Below the pieces are notes generated by a model, which was given only the letters and a program-made list of their open reading frames with translations, did no database searches and had not been told where the DNA came from. Source: Amphiura filiformis (lineage: Eukaryota > Echinodermata > Ophiuroidea > Amphilepidida > Amphiuridae). Taken from it: a stretch of 64,000 nucleotides of DNA. Shown piece after piece: positions 1 through 15,300 of the stretch (position 1 is its first letter; the number at the start of each line of letters is the position of its first letter). The position numbers were made by a program, and so were the translations under genes. The DNA lies in the NCBI RefSeq assembly GCF_039555335.1, contig NC_092642.1:12374743-12438742 (forward strand). Direction: 5' to 3'.

Positions 1-1266
1 TTGAAACAGCTCAACTGATTAAATCGGATCTTCTCTGGTTGTGCACATGTGTCTGTTTTCAATGTGCGATATCGCAATAAAGCTGGTATTATAGCTTCAG
101 TTGGGTAACCGATTATAAAGGAAACGGAAGGAAACAATGGTATGTGCACCTTTGTTCACGAAATGAGACAATGCCCTGCTTTTTGTTAACCAGCATTCTT
201 GAAAATGAGCAACATAATGATTGTTGACTTAACACGGTTTGAAAATAATTTCTTCATATTTTTGGTGTTATCTGTCGTTTACATATCCTTCCTAAAACAC
301 AAAAGTGCGACCCTCTCCAAACACCTAAATTAGCTAAAAATTTAGGACATGTTACAAAACTATATTTTCTAGAATTTCATAGAATAGTTTAAATGTAGCT
401 TGTACCGTTTTTTGTGGCATCCTTCAGAACGGAGCGGTCCGTTACCAATATAGCTCAATATTTTCGGTCAAATCTCCATTCAATTAACACGGGGAGTTGG
501 CTAGCTATGAGCTAGCTATGCTTTGCCCTCACTCATATTCTACGAAAGTGCGACCCCTTCTGAACATCTAACCTAGCTGTAATTTTAGGTCATGTTAGAG
601 AAATATATTTGCTAGAAGTTTGGAGAATAGCTAAAATATTGGCCGGTTATTTTTCACACAGTGATGTTAACTAGGCAAATGCAATATACTTCTTCATACA
701 TTTTGTAAAGGTCGCGCGTCAATGGTGAGAGCACTGTGTATTGTGTATAGGAAAACGGACAGTAACTGCAGTATGTGCATCATGTAAAAACAGCATGAGT
801 GATACGAAACACAATAAACGAATCTTCGTACAGTTTCATTGCTACCTCTGTAACGTTTTAATAATTAAAGTGAGTCAACACAAATAAAAAAACAAAAACA
901 TAAATAGTAAAGGACGTCTAATAATAATATGGGTTTCCGGTTGTAATATTTTGATTAAATTATAACGAACATTACCTTTGAAATAACAGAAAAAGTAATA
1001 TAAACAACTATCACGAAGGATAGAAAAAAGAAGAAGGGAGGAGGGGGAGAGAAATGGGTAGAAAGAGGGGCAGGTAAATAGGTAAATATATAAAAATATA
1101 GAAAGGAGTTGGGCAGAGCGTGAGACAAATGCGTTCATTAAATTGCCATTCTTATCAGTTGATATTTCCATTTTACTACGAATGCTTTTGATTGTATTCT
1201 TCCGTTTTACTTCCAAAGACTGGACAACACTGCTGAGCCTCAACCCATTAAAAGAGTAAAAAGTAG
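1..1266. other. AT-rich sequence without a recognised gene
   Basis: No coding exon or RNA gene was recognised in most of this stretch. From about 770 onward it belongs to the first copy of the tRNA-Leu tandem unit. Confidence 0.5.
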
Positions 1267-1389
1267 TGTCAGAAGTGGGATTCGAACCCACGCCTCCATT
1301 CGGAGACCAGAAGTCCCAATACAACACAAAAGCATGCCGTAAGGATTGAACCTTGAGTCTGGCGCCTTAGACCACTCGGCCATCCTGAC
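1267..1389 (-). tRNA. tRNA-Leu(CAA) with intron, array 1 gene 1
   Basis: 123 nt with GTCAGGA acceptor, A box GGCCGAGTGGTCTAAGG, anticodon loop CTCAAG then an intron of about 39 nt, a long variable arm (TCTCCGAATGGAGGCG), B box GGTTCGAATCC and discriminator A. A T5 run follows within 10 nt on the transcribed strand. The mature form is about 84 nt. Confidence 0.92.
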
Positions 1390-1648
1390 ACGATGTCAAG
1401 AACAGTGCCTTTGAATGTAATATTACTTATTACGAACAGTGATATAAACAACAAAAGCTACCATGAAATAATTGGAATGCATCTCATTTCGTTGTAAAAT
1501 TGTAACTAAATTAAAATAATATATAAATATGTATATCACGTTACCTTCCAGATTTTTGACAATTTATGAAAACTTATTATTTATAAGGATTTGTAAACTT
1601 AGAAATCTCACGAGTAAAATGAACTTTAAAAAATTAAAGCAAAATAAG

Positions 1649-1771
1649 TGTCAGAAGTGGGATTCGAACCCACGCCTCCATTCGGAGACCAGAAACCCCT
1701 ATACAACACATAAACATGCCGTAAGGATTGAACCTTGAGTCTGGCGCCTTAGACCACTCGGCCATCCTGAC
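1649..1771 (-). tRNA. tRNA-Leu(CAA) with intron, array 1 gene 2
   Basis: 123 nt, with the same mature body as gene 1. The intron differs at its 3' end. A T4 run follows the gene. Confidence 0.92.
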
Positions 1772-2361
1772 ACGATGCAGGTTTGTATTGAAATATCTCT
1801 TTCAAGTATTTTCCACAGACAAAGACGTACTACGGCAAACCGTCGGGGTCATTTCAGTTGCATCATGTGAAAACAGCTTGAGTGATACGAAACACAATAA
1901 ATGAATCTTCGTACAGTTTCATTGTTACTTCTGTAACGTTTTAATAATTAAAGTGAGTCAACACAAATCAAAAAATTAATAAAACATAATAGTAATATTA
2001 TGGGAATTACGAAAGGACGTCTAATAATAATATGGGTTCCCGGTTGTAATATTTTGATTAAATTATAACGAACATTACCTTTGAAATAACAGAAAAAGTA
2101 ATATCAACAACTATCACGAAGGATAGAAAAAAGAAGAAGGGAGGAGGGAGAGAGAAATGGGTAAAAAGAGGGGTAGGGAAACAGATAAAAATATAGAAAT
2201 GAGTTGGGCAGAGCGTGAGACAAATGCGTTCATTAAATTGCCATTCTTATAAGTTGATATTTCCATTTTACTACGAATGCTTTTGATTGTATTCTTCCGT
2301 TTTACTTCCAAAGCCTGTACGACACTGCTGAGCCTCAACCCATTAAAAGAGTAAAAAGAAG

Positions 2362-2486
2362 TGTCAGAAGTGGGATTCGAACCCACGCCTCCATTCGGAG
2401 ACCAGAAACCCCTATACAACATACACAACCATGCCGTAAGGATTGATCCTTGAGTCTGGCGCCTTAGACCACTCGGCCATCCTGAC
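2362..2486 (-). tRNA. tRNA-Leu(CAA) with intron, array 1 gene 3
   Basis: 125 nt; the intron is about two bases longer than its neighbours'. Acceptor, anticodon and T arms are intact. Confidence 0.9.
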
Positions 2487-2742
2487 ACAATGTCAAGAAC
2501 AGTGCATTTGAATGTAATATTACTAATTACGAACAGTGATATAAACAACAAAAGCTACCATGAAATAATTGGAATGAATCTCATTTCGTTGTAAATTGTA
2601 ACTAAATTAAAATAATATAAATATGTATATCACGTTACCTTCCAGATTTTTGACAATTTATCAAAACTTATTATTTATAAGGATTGTGAAACATAGAAAT
2701 CTCACGAGTAAAATGAAGTTTAAGAAATTCAAGCAAAATAAG

Positions 2743-2865
2743 TGTCAGAAGTGGGATTCGAACCCACGCCTCCATTCAGAGACCAGAAACCCCTATACAA
2801 CACATAAACATGCCGTAAGGATTGAACCTTGAGTCTGGCGCCTTAGACCACTCGGCCATCCTGAC
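2743..2865 (-). tRNA. tRNA-Leu(CAA) with intron, array 1 gene 4
   Basis: 123 nt; one base change in the variable-arm stem compared with sister copies, otherwise intact. Confidence 0.88.
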
Positions 2866-3462
2866 ACGATGCAGGTTTGTATTGAAATATCTCTTTCAAG
2901 TATTTTCCACAGACAAAGACGTACTACGGCAAACCGTCGCGTCGGGGTCATTTCAGTTGCAGCATGTAAAAACAGCATGAGTGATACGAAACACAATAAA
3001 TGAATCTTCGTACAGTTTCATTGTTACTTCTGTAACGTTTTAATAATTGAAGTGAGTCAACACAAATCAACAAAATTAATAAAACATAATAGTAAAAGTA
3101 TGGGAATTACGAAAGGACGTCTAATAATAATATGGGTTTCCGATTGTAATATTTTGATTAAATTATAACGAACATTACCTTTGAAATAACAGAAAAAGTA
3201 ATATCAACAACTATCATGAAGGATAGAAAAACGAAGAAGGGAGGAGGGAGAGAGAAATGGGTAGAAAGATGGGTAGGGAAATAGATAAAATTATAGAAAG
3301 GAGTTGGGCAGAGCGTGAGACAAATGCGTTCATTAAATTGCTATTCTTATCAGTTGATATTTCCATTTTCACTACGAATGCTTTTGATTGTATTCTTCCG
3401 TTTTACTTCCAAAGCCTGGACGACACTGCTGAGCCTCAACCCATTAAAAGAGTAAATATAAG

Positions 3463-3585
3463 TGTCAGAAGTGGGATTCGAACCCACGCCTCCATTCGGA
3501 GACCAGAAACCCCTATACAACACATAACCATGCCGTAAGGATTGAACCTTGAGACTGGCGCCTTAGACCACTCGGCCATCCTGAC
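3463..3585 (-). tRNA. tRNA-Leu(CAA) with intron, array 1 gene 5
   Basis: 123 nt; the last base pair of the anticodon stem is changed (CCAGT in place of CCAGA), so function is slightly less sure. Confidence 0.85.
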
Positions 3586-3829
3586 ACGATGTCAAGAACA
3601 GTGCATTTGAATGTAATATTACTAATTACGAACAGTGATATAAACAACAAAAGCAACCATGAAATAATTGGAATGAATCTCATTTCGTTGTAAATTGCAA
3701 CTAAATTAAACAAAAATATATGTATATGACGTTACCTTCCAGATTTTGGACAATTTATGAAAACTTGTTATTGTGAAACTTACAAATCTGACGAGTAAAA
3801 TGAACTTTAAAAAATTAAAGCAAAATTAG

Positions 3830-3952
3830 TGTCAGAAGTGGGATTCGAACCCACGCCTCCATTCGGAGACCAGAAACCCCTATACAACACATATACGTGC
3901 CGTAAGGATTGAACCTTGAGTCTGGCGCCTTAGACCACTCGGCCATCCTGAC
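3830..3952 (-). tRNA. tRNA-Leu(CAA) with intron, array 1 gene 6
   Basis: 123 nt, intact body. The unit downstream of it degenerates after about 4060. Confidence 0.9.
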
Positions 3953-4060
3953 ATGCTGCAGGTTTGTACTGAAATATCTCTTATAAGTATTTTCTACCGG
4001 GGTCATTACTGTTGCGTCATGTGAAAACAGCTTGAGTGAACAGAGTGATGCGAAACACAC

Positions 4061-6031
<1,971 letters not shown>

Positions 6032-6334
6032 TTACATAATACCATTTTTATCATGACATACCGTTGCATCCTGCATTTCGCCGCCAATTTCCAGTGTCAA
6101 ATCCTCACCAGGGGGAGATTCACATCGAACCACCATCCTGGCGTAACTTCGGAATTTCTTGCTGATCATCACAACCAACAAGGGGTTTACAACAACCGTG
6201 GATTTAGCCATCAATGGAGCTAGGACAGCGAGTAGGTATGGGATTCGTTCGGGGTCTCCAAATGCTGCCCAAAGATTAATGACTGCGTACGGACTCCAGG
6301 CAAATAAAAAGAAGATCACCAGTGCGAGTCCCAG
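6032..6334 (-). CDS. RRH: Peropsin coding exon 6 (TM6, TM7, tail, stop)
   Basis: Acceptor TCCTCACAG, then 100 codons and a stop. TM6 has AWSPY, extracellular loop 3 has FGDPERIP, and TM7 has LAPLMAKS with the retinal Lys290. The NPxxY tyrosine is replaced by Val300, followed by helix-8 start KKFR. The tail is short, with one Cys after helix 8 that could be palmitoylated. No clear polyadenylation signal was identified just beyond the stop. Confidence 0.93.
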   Translation of the reverse strand: MGLALVIFFLFAWSPYAVINLWAAFGDPERIPYLLAVLAPLMAKSTVVVNPLLVVMISKKFRSYARMVVRCESPPGEDLTLEIGGEMQDATVCHDKNGIM

Positions 6335-9300
6335 CTGTGAGGAAAAGAAATTGAGCCAATTTAGACGCATTAAAAGCACCGTGATATTGCATGTAGGTTC
6401 ACATTTTCATTGCCCTGTGCCAGGCTAAAATTTATGGCCCCATGAATATATGGATCTAGGGCCTAACGTGTATATCATGCACCCTATGCACCCACCACGT
6501 CCCTTTAACCCATTTCTTATTTTCAAATCACTCTTTCCTTTTAAATGTCTTTTTAAAAGTTTATTTGTTTTATCCTCCAAATTTGGCCACCTTGAACTTG
6601 GGTATTATGGCTTAGGCACATCTGGCCCCAATCTGGCACTGATTGCATGCATGCATGCCATGTAGGCCTATATTATAGAGCTTTATAGGTTGTTAACATC
6701 CAATTATTATTGCATAAGACACAATACCAGAATTACTTAACTAATTTGATCACAATAATTATTACGATCATTATTTTCTCAATGTTTAATATTCTGAAAG
6801 TTATGCCGCAGGTGATTATCGAAAGCACTATAAATTGACAACAATTATACATAATACTTTATTATATAATACAGCCCTTGATAAAAAAACCCAAACAAAT
6901 AAAAAAAACCACAAAGCCTTAATATTGAAGTAGTGTGTTAGCGCACGCATAAGCAACGGCATGTCGCAAATTAATATCAAAAAACAAGAGAGGTTACGGC
7001 GATTGTTGCTATCTACTGACGATAGCAGTGTCATATCGCGATATCTATAGTATTCTGACAAATACAATGGTCTTATTAAAGTTTTGGCGTTTCGCATTAC
7101 AATAATATCAGTTTCTGTTTTCCTATTGTACCTTCCCATTGGGCTATTCTAACTGAAATCCATACACCCCCTATGAAAGACGCGACCTTAATCTGTCACA
7201 CAGCACTGGGATGTGGTGTAGACTTCAATTGAAGTCACCCTTTCAGGTAAATAAAATACTCCTTGTGTGAAAGATTAGGGTCATGCCTTACAATATCAGT
7301 GAATATCTCAACAGACCCTTAATGTATAATAATGGTCAAAGTTACAGTATACAAATATCCTCATAGCACCCAAGCGGACTGTGCAAATAAGTGCCAATTC
7401 ATGACAATTCCGACCAACCTTAGTAATTTCTTGCTGATTAGCCCAGTCTGCATTGAGAGCGCTAATATTATCCTCATTTGTTGAGGCGGAGTTCATTGCT
7501 GATACTGCGTAGAGTATGGACTTTGCTTTCCAGTAGCAAAATGACATAATAAGTATGGGTAGAATAAAACATCCCGCTGTAAGCGATAAGACGTATGAAA
7601 TGAAAGACGCGTCATTCTGAAGCCAGTTCACACCACAACCTGCAGAAAGACAACGGAAAATGTTTTTAAGCATCTTTTTTAAAGATGTTTTAAAACTTCA
7701 AAGTTTTTATGATTTAGTTCAATAGGCCTACTTATTATTTTTATATTTCGTCACTGTAAGCAACTACTCCCGATAATCCCGATTCTAAAATATTACAGAA
7801 CTAATTTTTTGGAGTTAAAAAATGTTATCTTTTTATTCCAGCTGAAACAGGTCAATCCTAAATCCTTTATTTCGACCTAACTTGGAATAAAAGTTAAAAT
7901 TCCATATTCAGTCAATGTTTGGAAAACACGGCATACAAAAGCTACCTTATTTTAGTCACTAAATTGAGTTGAGCATTAAAAATTTCATGAACACGTATCT
8001 AGGCTAATGTTAAGAGCTCAGATAGCGAGGTTCTAAAAGACCTTAAAGAACCTTTTGATGTCCTGTATATGGACCACTCAGGAATGAAGGTTCTTTAAAC
8101 TGAAAAAAAAAACCCTTTTAGGTTCTTTAAAAAGTTGAGGGTTCCATATAGCATGTATAGAGCCGAGACGAAAATACCTAAAAATATGAATGCTCGTCTT
8201 TTAGAAACTTTTTTTTTCCTGAGAGTGTAATATTTGAAAATCCTGGCAGATCCCAGAGATGCAAATGAAACGTTTGATTATTTTTTTATTTCGATTTTGG
8301 AATATATTATTGTATATCTTCAATACGAAAGGTCATCATTTTCAAATGATGGACGACTTTTCCTCCCAGCTACATACACCTTAGATAAATATCATTAGAT
8401 TTATAAAGTTTACTTCGAGGACTGTCAAATGTCAATTTTTTAAAAATAATTTGCCATAAAACTTGTATTATATCGCCAATTTGAAAAAAATCCAAATAGG
8501 GGGCCTAATATGGACATTCCTCGTATTCAGAATGCAATTTTGTGTGTTTGATGTGCTTTCAGGTCCCACAAAAAATACTGTGCACAGATGGGTGACTGAC
8601 TCCTTAAGACTTTGTATAAGAAGGGTATAAAAGGAAGATCCAGATACGTGTCGTACACAATCATTGATCTTCACTAAAACATTCGCTCTAAATAGATTCC
8701 AATTTCTATTCAGGATATACTGTTAAAAATTCCTAATAATGAAGAAAGATATTACCCTTGCGGCGATTCTTGAATCTATCAAACAAATTCCTTTTCATGC
8801 ACTCATCGACTGAATGTATAATTATATTTTGCTCCCAATTTTCATCTCCATGATAGCGTCCTTGACACAGTCCAATATCCTTTAAGGAAGCCGTATTGTT
8901 CATGATTTGTCTGAAGTGTGCTATTTTTACCTTTTATTGCTTCGTAAAAAAACATATTTCCTTGACGTTTTTGGCAGGTTTCCTCTCTAGGGCACTGAAG
9001 ACAAATCACGGTTCTGATCATTCAAACACGCCTTGGGAATTATGCTAGATTTTGCGCAGACATAAAAATTGCTTTTGATTAAGTAGGTGCTTAGTTATTT
9101 CGAGATAGCTACTTAATTTGGCAAAATCTTTCGATTCTGTAAACCTCTATAGAGGTGAAGTTTGCCTTTGACATGATATAGTGCTATTTATATAGCTATC
9201 TATAATATACCATACTTGAAAGAAATGCTTATTGCCGTTACTACAGCGATTCTCCAGTAATATACGCGCAGTTGCTATCTTCTGAAGATAGCAAAAAGAA

Positions 9301-12300
9301 ATTGTTAAAACTGAGTAATAGACTGCAACATACTAAGCAAGCTATATTCTTTAAGCTGCGGGTGCAGTTGATATTGGATAAGAATTTAACCTCTCTTGAC
9401 CCAAAGACTGACAGTAAAATTGTATACATGATTTTCTTTTCTTAGCAGGGTCTTGTTTTTCTTGTTCTTTAGTTTTTATGCTGTTTGTTTACTCTCATAT
9501 TCATATAGGCCAGTATGCTTTAATCCAGACTCTTTTTTTTTTTTTAGTTTGGCTTGACCAGGACCCAAATGCGTCTGTGCACGGCCATTGTATATAACAG
9601 AGCTATTGTTAGACAAATACCGATATGACTTGAACTGATTCTGTGCTATCTTCAGTAGATAGCAAATTACTAACCATGACAATAATTTTGTTTCAGTTAT
9701 GCGTTGCATAGTAACTCACAAACCTTATACAAGCTGTATCAAAATGATTTGTAAACATCATTTTGATAGTTATTGAAAAGCCTGATTCTTCCAAATGCAA
9801 CATTGCATCCTCTTGAAATTACCAATATTATATTACTATATTACTATATGATTTTAATGACATTAATTAACACATTATGCGGATCCTATGTCGCATTTTG
9901 ATATGGCATTCATGTCTATAATCACTGGAAACTGATGGGTACCAATCATTTCCATACAGCCTGTAGTAACCCTTACACATCCTATCCTATTTTAAAGCAC
10001 ACACCATCCTAAGGGATTTTAAGCTGTGGGAATAATGGGGGGGGTTAATATTTTGGGCGATAAATTGCTCGTTCCCTCCTCTCCCAATCGTGTCCCTCCG
10101 ATTTCTCACGTAACTTCATTTAAATTTCGTGTTACACCCTTTTTACATGAAAAATAAATATCACGTTTCCCATTTTGGAGCATTTTCATGTGCCTCCTCC
10201 TAAATTTCGCATAAATATTGGCTAGTCCCTAATCCTAGCGGGGGAATTAAATTCGCATTTAAGGTACATGTAGAATATTTCCCGCGTCAACTTACCTGTA
10301 TCGTGAGGCTCCAGGCCGTAACTGGCCCATCCAAATACAGGAAATATGGCCCACAGGAATGCATAAGACCAAACTACCACCGCCAGAAAACAGTAATGTA
10401 AATACTTTAGTTGTAGAGCTGCATGAAATGAGCATTTAAAAAGAAAAAGACCAGTTTTAAGATAAATTTAAATTTAAACTTAATCAAATTATTAAGTACA
10501 CACAATGCAAACAAAATCTTGAAAAAAAAATAGAATGCAAAAATATGATTATAGGACGTTTTTAAAAAGCCCAACAAACATGACAAAGGATTCACTAATA
10601 TTTGGGGCATTTAAAAAGAAAAAAGACCAGTTTGAAGATAAATTTAAAAGTAGAACTTTGTAGGATGTTTTTAAAAAGCCCAACAAATATAACAAAGGAT
10701 TCACTTCATAATATTTGGGGCATTCAAAAAGAAAAAAAAGACAAGTTTTAAGATAAATTTAAAAGTAGAACTTTTAAAGATCAAATTATTATGTACCGGT
10801 ACACACAATGCAAACAAAATCTTGAAAAAAAATAGAATGCAAAAAATATGTTTGAAGGACGTTTTTAAAAAGCCCAACAAACATGACAAAAGGATTCACT
10901 TGATAATATTTGTAGCAAATAAAATAAATGGACACGGCTAAGAAAAACACTATAAAACAAGCGACATAATTGAAAATAATAGACATATAGGCAGCGATGT
11001 ATTAAATTGGAAACATTCATTTGTGCTATTAAAAGAGATTTTTTGATTTAAAAAAGGCGTGATTTAGGTGAAAGTATACATTTTTCATCCCAATTTCATC
11101 CGAATACAATAGATGGTCACTCAACCCATACAAGTGAAGGTTACTTTGAAAATTCATTGTAATGTAAAAAATAGTCTGACCCTTACCGAGGAAACACATT
11201 GATCACATCACCATAATAATAGATGTTTACATTTTATACTTGACTTTTTCGCAGTGTACAAATTATGAATATTATTCATGGAGTTAGGCTATTCCAGTTG
11301 GAATCCATACACTTAATGGAAGACATATGGAAGGCATGACCTTAAGGGCTGGGGTATGAACGTTTGGACAGTATTTATTGTGGGACATTAGAGCACATCA
11401 GACATATCGAATTGCATTCTGAATACGAAGAATGTCATTCTGATATCAAATAATTTTGATTTTTGAAATTCGCAATTTAATACATATTTTATGGCAAATC
11501 ATTAAAAATTGATATTTTTGATATTTAACAGTACTTGAAGTAAACTTTATAAATCTGATGATTTATACTTAAAGTGTATGTAGCTGGGAGAAAAAGCCGA
11601 CGATCAATTGAAAATTTTGACCTTTCGTATTGAAAATATGATTTTTTCCCCAAAGCACCCAAGAAAATTAGGTCTTTTGGGGAAAAAAATCCATATCTTC
11701 AATATGAAAGGTCAAAATTTTCAATTGATCGTCGGCTTTTCCTCCCAGCTACACACACTTTAAGACTATATCATTAAATTTATAAAATTTACTTCGAGGA
11801 CTGTTATATCTCCAAAATGTGAAAAATATCAAATTTTAATCATTTGTCATAAAATGTGTATTATAGTCTTATTATATCGTGAATTTTATAAAATGAAAAT
11901 TATTTGATATCAGAAAGACATTCTTCGTATTCAGAATGCAATTCGATAGGTCTGATGTGCTCTCATGTCCCACAAAAAATGCTGTCGAAACGCTCAAAAC
12001 GCTCATTCCAGTTCACTTAATCTCCCACATAAGTTTGATCAGCTCGTAATCGGCGGGTCTTTCAACGTCGCGGATTAATATTTTCTTATTTTGAGGATTG
12101 TCTTGTGACATCACCAGAATCATCACATTCATTGAAGTCGTAATACCTGGTCTATACTTTCTTTAACACGCAAAATATAGACCATACAGGCCAACTATGT
12201 CACTTTTAACGTCGACAGGCTACTTTTCTGTGTAAAGCCTAACAATTCCCTCCGATAGGTGTGTAGATTTTGAATGGAATCATCTAGGCCTATATATAAG

Positions 12301-15300
12301 TAACCAATTTTGACATTCACACTCCATGTGGGGGAGATTAAGGACATGTCTTCCATAGAGGGTGTATGGATTTCAACTGGAATAGCCCATTGGAGGAAAA
12401 ACATCTTTCAATTTATCATTTGCATCTTGCTGGCTTTGTTGTTTACGGAACCTTTTGATAAATGAAATTCAAAGAAATTGGAGTCTTTGTGTTCCTTTCT
12501 CGCTGTAGCCACAATTCATTTGTTCGCCGCCTTTGAAAAACAGCAGAAAAAACGGTAGAATAATAACGGTAATATTATTGTAAATGGTTGATGTTGGAGG
12601 AAAATCAATAGATTGTACAATTCAAGTGCAAAAGAATCAGAAAATTTGAGTGATTGAATACATTAACAATACAATTATTTTGAAAAGCATTTTTTCTGTC
12701 GCATTAAAATGCAATAGAGAAAATGCTATTTTAAAATGTCATGATTAATTTTGAAGGATTTCTGAAATAGATGCGTAAAAGCAAAACAGTTTAAAATAAA
12801 AATGTACTGATTTGTCCTGAGTATAAAATACTATTTCCCTTTATCAATGTTTATGATGAAAATAAGATATTACAAATTGATTTAAATGTTTTCAATTAAG
12901 CATGTTCTTTTAAAGGTCATAATTATACATTGCTCGGACAACATCATATCATTGGCAAGCTAATATTATGAGGACAATGAAAATGACTCTTTTTTGAGAA
13001 AATAAGACGTTTAAAATTGATATTCCGCAAAAACCAACTTAAGCGATGAGTTCCTTCGAACGAGACAGAATTGACCTAGAAACAAGTTGACGTCATGAAA
13101 TGAATGTGCCTGCTTTGCCAGAAGGGACTATAAACATTCTCAACGCACAGAACGTATACTGTTGTTGTTCACAGAAAAAAATCTCTGAATTAAGTAATTC
13201 AGAATTTAATGGTTTTTAAATATATGAATAATATTTATTTATATTTTATATATTAGTAAATTATGATATTACAATTCATATGTATATCAATATCATGAGA
13301 AATATTTGGGCTAAAAAATAAAAAAATAATTTGAGCTTAGAATTTCAGCGTGATCAATCTGAGACTAGCATATAAAACAGTTTAAAGTGAAAATGTACTG
13401 ATGTGTCTTGAGTACAAGATGCTATTCCCTTTATCAATGTTTATGATGAAACATCTAGAAACTAATTTTTGTTCGAGTTTCTATTTATAAGTTTATATTC
13501 TAAGTTGTTGTTGATGTTTTCATCGTGTCAGGATGGCCGAGTGGTCTAAGGCGCCAGACTCAAGGACTTATCTTTACGGCATGGTGTGCTGTATAGAGGA
13601 TTCTGGTCTCCGAATGGAGGGGTGGGTTCGAATCCCACTTCTGACACTTATTTTTGCTTTCATTATCATTTTGTCCGGATTTCAGTGCAAAAACTTATGT
13701 AGATATTATAAATTGATTTAAATGTTTTCAATTAAGCATGTTCTTTTAAAGGTCATAATTATATATTGCTCGGACAACATCATATCATTGGCAAGCTAAT
13801 ATTATGAGGACAATGAAAATGACTCTTTTTTTGAGAAAATAAGACGTTTAAAATTGATATTCCGCAAAAACCAACTTAAGCGATGAGTTCCTTCGAACGA
13901 GAGAGAATTGACCTAGAAAAAAGTTGACGTCATGAAATGACTGTGCCTGCTTTGCCAGAAGGGACTATAAACATTCTCAATGCACAGAACGTATACTGTT
14001 GTTGTTCACAGAAAAAAACTCTGAATTAAGTATTACAAATTTAATGGTTTTTAAATATATGAATAATATTTATTTATATTTTATATATTAGTAAATTATG
14101 ATATTACAATTCATATGTATATCAATATCATGAGAAATATTTGGGCTGAAAAATAAAAAAATAATTTGAGCTTAGAATTTCAGCGTGATCAATCTGAGAC
14201 TAGCATATAAAACAGTGTAAAGTGAAAATGTACTGATTTGTCCTGAGTATAAGATGCTGTTCCCTTTATCAATGTTTATAATGAAATATCTAGAAACTAA
14301 TTTTTGTTCGAGTTTCTATTTATAAGTTTATATTCTAAGTTGTTGTTGATGTTGCCATATTGTCAGGATGGCCGAGTGGTCTAAGGCGCCAGACTCAAGG
14401 ACTTATCCTTACGGCATGGTGTGCTGTATAGAGGATTCTGGTCTCCGAATGGAGGCGTGGGTGCGAATCCCACTTCTGGCAATTCTTTTTTACCTTATTA
14501 TCATTGTGTCTGGAAATTACCGCAAAAAGATTAATAATCTGCATAAATTTCTTTAAAATATTAAAAATATGGCATTATGTTGATATTACAAATTGATAAA
14601 TGTTTTTAGACATTAGACATAGACTGCAAGAACAGTGTTTAGAAATTAAACACTTTTCTAAACACAATTTTGCCTTCACTTTGTAAACACGTTTAGAAGC
14701 TAAATATGCATCATGTGTCAAATTTCTGAACATTGGTCAGTGATGTTGTTCAATTTCTAAACATCTGACATCCATATTCTAAACATAACGTTTCTAAACA
14801 CATCCTTGCCTGCACTCTCTAAACACTGTATCGATTTGCATTCTAAATACGAGCAATGTCCTTGTGATATCAAATTTGTTTTTTTTGAAATTCGCGATAT
14901 AGGCCTAATACAAATTTTATAGCAAATTATTAAAATTCTGTATTGGAAATTTCACTTCTGACACTTTTGTTACCTTCATTTGTAAAATAATTCGTAATTT
15001 TGTACATTTCACAACCCTCATATTTTATAGTAAAGCTGCGAATAATAAAGTCAGTGTGCAAATATATTTCAATAAACGTTATAATTTTGCACTATAACAG
15101 CGGATAATATTTATTTGTGTGGACACACTTGTCACGGTTATTTAAAGAATAGATCTACGGAGTCTTTGATAATGAGATTTTTGAAGCTCGATGACCTCCT
15201 TGATGACTACTAGTTTCTTTGTATTTACACCTTTTGTTGAGTAACATCGACTACTCAGTGCCAAAAGTGGGTAAGTGCAATAGCTGCCCAGAGAACATTT

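Larger units (their letters stand above)
770..4060 (-). repeat. Tandem array of tRNA-Leu(CAA) units, period about 1.1 kb
   Basis: Three head-to-tail units, each with two tRNA-Leu genes about 370-380 bp apart. First genes start at 1267, 2362 and 3463; second genes at 1649, 2743 and 3830. Flanks repeat too, for example the block near 791, 1871 and 2977 containing GAGTGATACGAAACACAATA. The array lies beyond the opsin stop codon on the same strand as the opsin. Confidence 0.85.
12784..14590 (+). repeat. Tandem repeat carrying tRNA-Leu genes, period 835 bp
   Basis: Blocks such as ATTATGAGGACAATGAAAAT recur 835 bp apart (12966 and 13801), and the tRNA starts are also 835 apart (13527, 14362). Similarity within the unit is high. 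Confidence 0.85.

Noticed and set aside
875-3713. ORFs of 60-150 codons across the tRNA-Leu units (for example with SGWPSGLRRQTQG)
   Set aside because: They are readings through tRNA-Leu genes and recur only because the units are tandem copies.
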